Positions 44,801 to 51,479 of a stretch of 53,356 nucleotides of DNA are shown here, one piece after another. This stretch comes from Bacteroidales bacterium (GTDB lineage: Bacteria; Bacteroidota; Bacteroidia; Bacteroidales; ML635J-15): positions 1 through 53,356 of the forward strand of contig JAGOLH010000013.1 of assembly GCA_017994175.1 (NCBI GenBank), in the 5' to 3' direction. Each line of letters opens with the position of its first letter. Within the stretch, counting starts at the first letter, position 1. Position numbers and translations under genes: made by a program. The notes under the pieces were generated by a model that saw only the letters and a list, made by a program, of their open reading frames with translations, had not been told where the DNA came from and ran no database searches.

Positions 44801-47456
44801 AGTCAGCGAATTCCCCATTAGTGTCGATTTAATCGGAACGAATTTGTTTGACCTAATCATCGGGAATTCCCAGTATGGCGACTACACATTTCCTATGCAA
44901 GGCGAAATTGCAGAAATTATTGTTTTCGACACTTTGCTGAATTACTCCGGGAGAATGGAACTCATGAATTACTTTCGTAATAAATATGCTCCTCCCGTTA
45001 ACCTGGGACGCGATGTGATAGTTACATATAATTTCTGCGATACAACCATTTCTGCAGAGAAACCCTGGTTTGTCGATTATAGCTGGAGTAATGGTGAAAC
45101 CTCTCCATCAATTATTCTTAATTCTATGCAATCGGGTGTATATGAGGTTACCGTAACTGATATTTTTGGTATGACCTCTTCCGATGAAATCGAAGTGAAT
45201 TTTCCCATTGTTAATCAAGGGCTTCAGGATACAACCATTTGCAGCGGAAATTCGATTCAGTGGCAGGCACTGGAAAACGATGGTTATACCTATCAGTGGT
45301 ACGGGAATGCATCGGTTGAAAGTTATATTGATATCAACCAGGCCGGTAATTATGCGTACATCGTGACCGATAGCCTTGGCTGTAGGTTTTACTCCGACAC
45401 TGTCTCGATTGCAATCAGCTATTTTGCTACAGAAGCCTCGCTTGGTCCCAATGATACAAGTTTATGTATTGGAAATCGCATCATGCTGTCAACCGAAATA
45501 GAAGAAGCTGCAAGTTATCATTGGAGCAACGGGAGCAGTGAACCATTTATCACCATTGAAGCTGCCGGTGAATATAGTGTTACCGTAACAAGTATTTACG
45601 GATGCGTTGCCGAGGATACAATTAATGTTAGCATTCATGGAACGGCTCCTCATGCTGATTTTGAGGTTGCCGGACTTTGTGAGAAGAATCTGATTGTTTT
45701 TAGCGACATGAGTGAGGCGATGTCGGGTTCTCTTACTCAATGGGAATGGAGTATTAATGGAGAAATTGTCTCAAATAATCAAGACTTTACTCACGTCTTT
45801 GATTCAGCAGGTAACTATCTTATTGGGCTTATTGTTGAAAACAGCGACGGGTGTTCAAATTCATTCAATGAAGCATTGCTAATTCATGGTCTGCCAGTTC
45901 CGGATTTTTCGCCAGATATTGCTTGCAGCGGAAACCTGATTGTTTTCACCGACAATAGCATCTCTTCCGAGGGTGTAATTACTTCGGTATGGTGGAATTT
46001 CGATGGCACATATAATATTGAAGGGACGCAGGTGTTACACGAATTTGTTGATTCCGGTGAAATACCGGTTACTATTACCGTTGAAAACAGTATTGGATGT
46101 ACCGATTCTCTGACCTTGTTTGTAGAGGTATTGCCTTCTCCTGTTGCAGCTTTTACCAGTACACCAGCATGCGAAGGCGATTTGGTATATTTCATCAATC
46201 AATCGACTTCACCGTTCCCCTGGGAAATTACAAATTATAACTGGCTATTTGGCGACGGAAATTCCTCGGCGGTTTCAAACCCCGGTTACGAATATCCCGA
46301 AGCCGGGCAATACGAAGTTACCTTATGGGTAAAGGCGCTTAACGGATGTAGCGATACCATTTCAGAAATACTGACTGTAAATCCGTTACCTGTGGCCGAT
46401 TTTAATATTCCGGAATTTTGTTTAAACCGTTCACAGCAATTAACCGACAACAGCAGTGTGGAATCGGGCAATATCGAAAGTTGGGAATATGAAGTTTTCT
46501 GGATAGGAACTTACAATATACCAAATCCGGAAGTCAGTTTTCCAAATGTTGGCGATTATCCTGTAACCCTTACAGTTACAACCAATGCAGGATGCACCGA
46601 TTCTGAAACCAAAACGGTTTCGGTATATCCGCTGCCGACGGCATTGTTCACTTCCGACGTTGATTGGGGTGCTGTTCCTCTCGAAGTAGCATTCTCAAAT
46701 CAAAGTATTGGCGCGGTAGATTATGAATGGCGTTTTGGTGATACTGGGCAAAGCGATATTGCTGAACCAACACATACATTTGCAGATTCGGGAGTGTATC
46801 ATGTCGAACTTATTGCGGTTTCGGAGCATGGCTGCACCGACACCATGCGATCTTCAATAAATGTGATTGTTCCTATTTTAGACCTGGTACTGCTCAATTT
46901 GGAAACCCAAATCGAAAACGATTACCTGATTACCTCGGTCGATATTATAAATGCCGGCACACTACCCCTGACGGAAATCGACTTAATAATTCACATGCCA
47001 CAAAACCGCAGCTATCGCGAAACTGTTTCAGGTATTTTCAATCCGGGCTCTGTTACCCAGTTCACATTAGCAACCAAAATCTATTTAAACAGCGACATTA
47101 TGCCTGATTATTTCTGCATCGAAGGAGTGGTTACCGAATACCCTGAATATGCCGATATAAACCCCGAAAACCAGATTTTGTGTCAATCGGAGTCGGAAAA
47201 CATGATTGTATCAATGCCATACCCGAACCCTGTTAATCAAATTCTCTACCTTGATATTTATAAAACCAATGGGAATTCGTTTGATATCGAGATTTACAAT
47301 TCGCTGGGATCAAAAGTGTATTCCGAAACCATTTCGGATTTGTCGGTAAGAAACTACCGTATAATCTATAATCTTAGCGATTATCCACCAGGGCTATATA
47401 ATATTGTAATAAAACAGAGTGATAACATTTTCAGCCGGCAGTTTATAAAATTGTAA
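41847..47456 (+). CDS. Giant modular surface protein (FN3-like, LamG-like, Ig-like, PKD) with T9SS sorting domain
   Basis: 1869 residues with signal peptide 1-22. The chain is built from two large repeats. Part one: FN3-like domain (about 24-110), LamG-like domain (115-335; VWLNGDDVEADGNNK), three CDTT/WSTGETT-type Ig-like domains (346-560) and two PKD domains (560-735). Part two repeats the order: FN3-like (731-825), LamG-like (826-1045; FWIDASEKVSVSDNK), three Ig-like domains (1051-1264), then five PKD domains (1264-1673; WDFGDG-type strands). A CARDB-like domain (1673-1787) and a type A T9SS signal (PYPNPVNQ to the end) complete it. Likely an adhesin or glycan-binding surface protein; LamG domains suggest sugar binding. 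No enzyme domain is visible. Confidence 0.9.
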   Translation: MLRKFTFFIFLISVLAINNLYSQFLSPVNPIANQVIPNTNIDFSWNMHPDATVYHITIASNNDLTAIIYEDDVVINNKNYTITGQDTCYWNIVAFNGLEPVMLSDTFMFVIFTPLTFPGIQVWLNGDDVEADGNNKVATWTDKSDNANSFAQDDDSKKPILITNGLNDLPALQFDGNDFLSGGDILDIGNASSWSLFVVGKSNASEGTFIAKSLAAGVPNRWALFYEGGSLTFLLSDQNGQAFPFAAALSQYHLTTIHANRTGQNLKYRIDGVLKTSNNSISSNTYNLDSPYRCLLGGYSNGSDNGEIYYLNGNISELIIYSSLSEDQSLFVENMLRYKYYPTLYKEPVSLGFDILIADNFCDTTLDAGIGFSDYLWSTGETTQTISVNQKGYYSVTATDSYGVTSSDIIYVSYPEIGYSFADTTICAGDEIVWETGLGSFYHEWNTGYNGGSALTIGGPYPEGNYRVTVYDLLGCWATSDIINVQVDNFPNQISLGADRDECYGTNIGLISPPTGIVSYLWNDGTTSSVIPATESGNYHVTVTNNRGCLGIDTVQISISGYAPVVDFDADTACLGEETHFTNLSTITPPFEISEWSWDFGDSETSSEENPVHTYDAPGGYMVQLYASTDAGCNNFIQKEILVLPNPEAAFSVNLGLHHCLNSDVSFVNEANDPEITSWHWDFGDGSESNEENPQHVFTTSGTFEVWQKVTNSNGCSDSTMLSLNVDTDFQLPEDFHCLTPASEAYFYNLNPLVIFSWTPSSNTLYYRIEISDDAGFENIIWSSDITDNSYSQAIADTGTYYWRVFAFNMCNDFNETDVDSFFVKRFSPADISFWIDASEKVSVSDNKVTAWQDKSQNDYMGLQANAILQPEYNVNDSLINNQASVQFENNYINFGSILPLDSIRDYYMFIKYDQFSNYGFVLSKGVNGEGAFAVNNDADLCMMRVYYDNVITTTEWCMPEDSFFLVNVRMTPMEKIEVYHNLFKVSEFPISVDLIGTNLFDLIIGNSQYGDYTFPMQGEIAEIIVFDTLLNYSGRMELMNYFRNKYAPPVNLGRDVIVTYNFCDTTISAEKPWFVDYSWSNGETSPSIILNSMQSGVYEVTVTDIFGMTSSDEIEVNFPIVNQGLQDTTICSGNSIQWQALENDGYTYQWYGNASVESYIDINQAGNYAYIVTDSLGCRFYSDTVSIAISYFATEASLGPNDTSLCIGNRIMLSTEIEEAASYHWSNGSSEPFITIEAAGEYSVTVTSIYGCVAEDTINVSIHGTAPHADFEVAGLCEKNLIVFSDMSEAMSGSLTQWEWSINGEIVSNNQDFTHVFDSAGNYLIGLIVENSDGCSNSFNEALLIHGLPVPDFSPDIACSGNLIVFTDNSISSEGVITSVWWNFDGTYNIEGTQVLHEFVDSGEIPVTITVENSIGCTDSLTLFVEVLPSPVAAFTSTPACEGDLVYFINQSTSPFPWEITNYNWLFGDGNSSAVSNPGYEYPEAGQYEVTLWVKALNGCSDTISEILTVNPLPVADFNIPEFCLNRSQQLTDNSSVESGNIESWEYEVFWIGTYNIPNPEVSFPNVGDYPVTLTVTTNAGCTDSETKTVSVYPLPTALFTSDVDWGAVPLEVAFSNQSIGAVDYEWRFGDTGQSDIAEPTHTFADSGVYHVELIAVSEHGCTDTMRSSINVIVPILDLVLLNLETQIENDYLITSVDIINAGTLPLTEIDLIIHMPQNRSYRETVSGIFNPGSVTQFTLATKIYLNSDIMPDYFCIEGVVTEYPEYADINPENQILCQSESENMIVSMPYPNPVNQILYLDIYKTNGNSFDIEIYNSLGSKVYSETISDLSVRNYRIIYNLSDYPPGLYNIVIKQSDNIFSRQFIKL

Positions 47457-47475
47457 TTGGTAAATACCGCCAATT
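47455..47475. terminator. Possible bidirectional terminator
   Basis: AATTGG (47455-47460) and CCAATT (47470-47475) form a six-pair stem with a nine-base loop between two convergent genes. AT-rich flanks; weak. Confidence 0.35.
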
Positions 47476-47477
47476 AA

Positions 47478-48299
47478 TTATTTGTTCGTATTCATGTTGA
47501 CCGGATATTCTTCATATGCTTTTTCAAGAATTTGTTCTGTGGCAATATTAATCTTAATTGTTTTTACTTGCTGAGCACATATTTCTTTTACTTCATCAAA
47601 TGGCAACACAACTTCTTTTTTAATACCGGTTACACAGAAAATGCTTAGCATACCATTCACCAACACCGGCTCACTGATTTGTCCGACATTTAACGAACGT
47701 ATAATTGCTGCTTCACGATTTTGCTCTGTTAAAACCCTGTTCGATTGATAAATAATTATATAACTCTCTTTGTCTCCATATTTTAAATCAGACTCCACTT
47801 TTCCAGATTTAGCAAAAGAATTCAGCTTATCTCTCGCTTTAAGAATGGTATTTTGCGTTGTATCATAAATCAGTGCCATGAAATAGCTATACTCAGCCGG
47901 TTTGGTAAAATCAGACAAATGTGTATTATAATAGTTTTTACTTTCTTCAATAGTTACATCAATATTATTACTGATTTCACTGTAGTACAATGCAGACAGG
48001 TATTTTTCCTCAATTGTCTGATGTAGAAGCGCAAGTTCTTGCTGCACCTGCGGACTTTTATCCAGCCCCATTTCTCTGGCACGTTCAGCGGCAACTTTAG
48101 GTACGGTATAGTACTTTTTCACACGACTTTCAAAAGACTTCACATCCGGAGAAAATGTAAATTCGGGATAAACAATCTGAATTACTTTAATAAGATTTTC
48201 GTTTATAATCTGCTCCCCAACAGTACCATATTCCTTGCTCTGTGCAATAATGATTTGTACCGAAAAAAGAAAAATAAATCCAATGATACTTTGTTTCAT
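47478..48299 (-). CDS. SurA/parvulin-like periplasmic folding factor (degenerate PPIase)
   Basis: 273 residues with signal peptide 1-19 (ending IIIAQ). An N-terminal helical part (residues 20-130) contains RAREMGLDKSPQVQQEL and TIEESKNYYNTHLSDFTKP, as in SurA/PpiC proteins. A parvulin-like domain follows, with SLNVGQISEPVLVNGMLSIF (the typical G-x-[IV]-S-x-P-V element) and KKEVVLPFDEVKE. The usual GGDLG segment and active-site His/Cys are not evident, so it may be a chaperone only. It follows the 967-residue fibre-like gene by 38 bp and may fold that product. Confidence 0.7.
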   Translation of the reverse strand: MKQSIIGFIFLFSVQIIIAQSKEYGTVGEQIINENLIKVIQIVYPEFTFSPDVKSFESRVKKYYTVPKVAAERAREMGLDKSPQVQQELALLHQTIEEKYLSALYYSEISNNIDVTIEESKNYYNTHLSDFTKPAEYSYFMALIYDTTQNTILKARDKLNSFAKSGKVESDLKYGDKESYIIIYQSNRVLTEQNREAAIIRSLNVGQISEPVLVNGMLSIFCVTGIKKEVVLPFDEVKEICAQQVKTIKINIATEQILEKAYEEYPVNMNTNK

Positions 48300-48337
48300 G
48301 CCAATTTCCCTGATTTAAAATACCATCAATACCTTGT

Positions 48338-51241
48338 TTACTTAATGATTTGAAATGATATTGACTCCGGATTGTAGTTATCATCAAGCACTTTTGCGTT
48401 ACATGATACCGGAATGGCCTGAGATGTGTTGGCCTGAAAGCCAATTGTTGCTCCGATTCCGCATGCATATGGACTTACATTGTAATATCTCACATTCATG
48501 AGGTTTGAATTTTCATGTATCTGTACTTGTGCTGTAACGGGATAAGAGCCTGTACGTGTCATTAGCTCAAAATCAGCAATAAAAATACGGTTTCCGGCAT
48601 CACCCAGGGTAGTATATCGGATACCATTGCCGGTAGTAATCATATCGTCCCAATAAAAACAAAGGGTGGGCAGCGAAAAAGAGCTGGATGGCAAAGCACT
48701 ATTATAATAATATGAAGTTCCTCCCGACCCGCCAAATTGTATATTTCCGTTTGTTGACAGGTAACACTGAGTATATGAACTTCCATTGATTGTAAGAGTG
48801 AAGCCAAGGTTCACAACATAAGCACCGTCATCAACCCCTGAGCCTGCTGCAGAAGTCCAGCCACTAATGTCGTCGCGGCTGAATGCAATATCAGCCGAAA
48901 CAGTACCAACTCCATAGTTGCTTGTGCTCAGAAACGATGCAGCATGTTGTCCGTCTAACAAATCCGCATCACTTCCGCTGCCTGCTCCGTCGTTACCGGC
49001 ATTCCATACCAGATTGGTTCCTTCATTGGCATAATATTGACCATCAACATATAAGTTTGTTGATCCGGCATCCGAATAAATTCTGAAATTTGCTGCAGCA
49101 GGTATGCGAATTGCCCTATCGCCTCCCCAACCGCTCGTTGTTAATTCGTAACTGCCGCTTCCAACCCAGAAATTTGTAGCATTGGCTGCACCATTTACAT
49201 CAAGTTTATAAGCAGGGCTTAACACTCCAATTCCCAAATTACCAGAATGGTAGGCTGTTCCATCTGCTCTGAAGAAATGGTATAAATTCCCGCTGTATTC
49301 TGCACATCCATAACCCACACAAGAGTTACCATAAATACGGAATTCCTCGTTTGAATCATCATTGAGTTGAAGTTCAAGCCAATTGGTATTGCTCGACCCC
49401 TGTACTTTTCGCATCCTGTAAGGGTCGGAATCATCGCCACCACCAACATTGCGGAATTTTATCTCGTTTACCGACATTGCGTCGCGAACATCTAGTTTAT
49501 CCTGAGGGCTCGTGGTACCAATGCCAACGTTCGTTCCATTGTCGTAAATTACAGAATTTCCGATTGAGTTTGCACCTGTAAACTTAGCCACATAATTGGT
49601 TGTTCCCGAAATTCCTGAATTAAAATCAGCCGTTGTCAGATAAGTGTATTCAATGGCACCATTATAGGTTCGCAGCCTGTCGCCATGTGAATGCAACTGC
49701 CAGTTGGTAGCACTAGTCTCATCTTTTAAATACACTCCATATCCCTGCGAAGAAACACGTATATCTCCGCCCGAAACATCAAGCTTTGAAGCGGGTCCGG
49801 TAGTTCCAACACCAACATTCCCTCCGCTAGGGTTAATATAAATATCCCTTGCCTGATAATATCCCAGATACATATTCTTTGATGGTGCTGGGTCTAAATG
49901 CAAATTACCATCGGTTGAAATAACCTGCGCTGTTGAGGCCATATTCTGATTGGGAGCTGCTCCTACGTAAAGTTTTCCACTCCATGATGCATTGGGGCCA
50001 TACAGCGTAAGCGAAGCGTCTCCGGCTGAAACATGTACTCTTGCACCGGGAGAAGTTGTGCCTATACCAATATTTCCATCGGGATTAATATACATCCTTT
50101 CATTATAACCGGAATTATTATTAATATCGCCAACCGTAGCATCATTATACGTCTGGAAGCTGAGTCCGGGAGCTCTTAGTGTGATCTGATCTACTCCCGA
50201 ACCATTTGCAGGGTCATTTGTGTGAAACAATATCAACTCGGTTTTTTCATTCGCAGCGCCCTGACCCGAAGGGACGGTGCGCGCTGTAATAACCGGAGAT
50301 GGGTCTCCAGTCGGTGCTGTAAAAGTAAAGGTTGCAGCATTGGCAGTTCCACTGATCCAGAGGTTTGCGCTTTGAGCACCTGAATATTGGTTCTGAATAT
50401 AATTACCACTGCTAGCAGGTAAATCGGCAGCAAGAATGGGAGATGAAACGAAATTGGTGCCGTTTCCCCTGAGGTAATAACCGTTCGTTGCAGCATTGGC
50501 AACACGGTATCCTGTTGCAGCATTTACCACACCGTTGACATCGAGGTTCGTTTGTGGAGTAGCTGTCCCAATTCCAACATTGCCACTATTGAAATATGTA
50601 TAATTTGATCCACTGTTTGCCAGCTGAATCACGGTAGCACCACCGGCATTTGCATTTGTAAATCTAACGCCATAACTAAACCTATGGGTAGCCCAGCCAT
50701 CGTTCAGGTCAACAATATCACCATCGTCGGCCAGTTTAATCCCACCTCCCGTTGTGTTGCCAGTACTAATATACAAAGTTCCAGTACCCCGAATATCACC
50801 GGAAACATCCAGTTTGTATGAAGGTGTTGCCGTACCGATACCCACATTGCCCGCAATCAAGCCATTTCCACTGATCCTGAATCCGGCCGTTTGATCGGAT
50901 GCAGTCTGATTCAGAATATAATCATTCGGGCTGCCAGAAAACATTCGTAACCATTTGCTGCCATCCCAATAGTAATACCCTGGGGTTACATCATTGGCTG
51001 TGGCAGTGTTGTACACCATCAAACTAACAACAGGGTTCGAAACAGGACTGGCAGAGGTAGTTTGCGACAAAGATATCCTGGGAATAAGCATACCCCTGTC
51101 TGTTGATTTAATATCAAGCATAGCCGATGCGTTCGCAACTGAACCATCAAGGTTAATGGCAACGCCCTGAGCGTTAAGATTCATGTTATTTAAAACAAGA
51201 AATAAAACAAGACCTGCAACAGGTTTTATTATTTTTTTCAT
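48338..51241 (-). CDS. Secreted fibre-like protein with GIGT repeats and nidogen-like C-terminal domain
   Basis: 967 residues, signal peptide 1-24 (ending NLNAQ). The N-terminal 'NASAMLDIKSTDRGMLIPR' and 'YYYWDGSKWLR' segments are typical of Bacteroidota fibre-like proteins. At least six copies of a G-[NT]-[VIL]-G-[IV]-G-x3-P-x3-[LV]-x-V unit follow, near plus-strand positions 50840, 50570, 50065, 49815, 49520 and 49230. The last 180 residues form a beta-rich domain with STNGNIQFGG, LCFYWDDM and VQIHENSNL, resembling nidogen-like modules. I see no T9SS tail, no lipobox and no Peptidase_S74 chaperone domain, so how it stays on the surface is unclear. Confidence 0.75.
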   Translation of the reverse strand: MKKIIKPVAGLVLFLVLNNMNLNAQGVAINLDGSVANASAMLDIKSTDRGMLIPRISLSQTTSASPVSNPVVSLMVYNTATANDVTPGYYYWDGSKWLRMFSGSPNDYILNQTASDQTAGFRISGNGLIAGNVGIGTATPSYKLDVSGDIRGTGTLYISTGNTTGGGIKLADDGDIVDLNDGWATHRFSYGVRFTNANAGGATVIQLANSGSNYTYFNSGNVGIGTATPQTNLDVNGVVNAATGYRVANAATNGYYLRGNGTNFVSSPILAADLPASSGNYIQNQYSGAQSANLWISGTANAATFTFTAPTGDPSPVITARTVPSGQGAANEKTELILFHTNDPANGSGVDQITLRAPGLSFQTYNDATVGDINNNSGYNERMYINPDGNIGIGTTSPGARVHVSAGDASLTLYGPNASWSGKLYVGAAPNQNMASTAQVISTDGNLHLDPAPSKNMYLGYYQARDIYINPSGGNVGVGTTGPASKLDVSGGDIRVSSQGYGVYLKDETSATNWQLHSHGDRLRTYNGAIEYTYLTTADFNSGISGTTNYVAKFTGANSIGNSVIYDNGTNVGIGTTSPQDKLDVRDAMSVNEIKFRNVGGGDDSDPYRMRKVQGSSNTNWLELQLNDDSNEEFRIYGNSCVGYGCAEYSGNLYHFFRADGTAYHSGNLGIGVLSPAYKLDVNGAANATNFWVGSGSYELTTSGWGGDRAIRIPAAANFRIYSDAGSTNLYVDGQYYANEGTNLVWNAGNDGAGSGSDADLLDGQHAASFLSTSNYGVGTVSADIAFSRDDISGWTSAAGSGVDDGAYVVNLGFTLTINGSSYTQCYLSTNGNIQFGGSGGTSYYYNSALPSSSFSLPTLCFYWDDMITTGNGIRYTTLGDAGNRIFIADFELMTRTGSYPVTAQVQIHENSNLMNVRYYNVSPYACGIGATIGFQANTSQAIPVSCNAKVLDDNYNPESISFQIIK

Positions 51242-51260
51242 TGCAATTGTATTTATACTG

Positions 51261-51268
51261 CAAAATTA
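51261..51268 (-). promoter_or_regulatory. Probable -7 box of the fibre-like gene (TAATTTTG)
   Basis: Minus-strand TAATTTTG fits TANNTTTG and lies about 20 bp before the ATG at 51241. A TTTG on the same strand lies 15 bp further upstream, shorter than usual. The rest of the 238-bp gap (51242-51479) shows no gene. Confidence 0.45.
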
Positions 51269-51479
51269 GTGTATTCTTTGCAACAAACAGAAATTATTAT
51301 TCATCAACTACAGTGAACGATTATGCCGGTTGTAATGACTTGCACTATGTGCTTAAACGTTTCAACGGTTGCATCATGTTTCCCATTTGGTTGGCATTAA
51401 ACAAGCGTGTAAGTTTAACAGGGAATTGCCATGCAGAAGAACCGTTTATTATAAACACCCTGATTCAGTAAAAGTTGTA

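Noticed and set aside
48338..51241. Phage tail fibre gene of a prophage
   Set aside because: GIGT-repeat fibre-like proteins are common chromosomal exported proteins in Bacteroidota; this one has a signal peptide and no phage neighbours.
51241..51471. 76-codon open frame divergent from the fibre-like gene
   Set aside because: Cys- and Tyr-rich without recognisable pattern, overlaps the promoter and start of the real gene.
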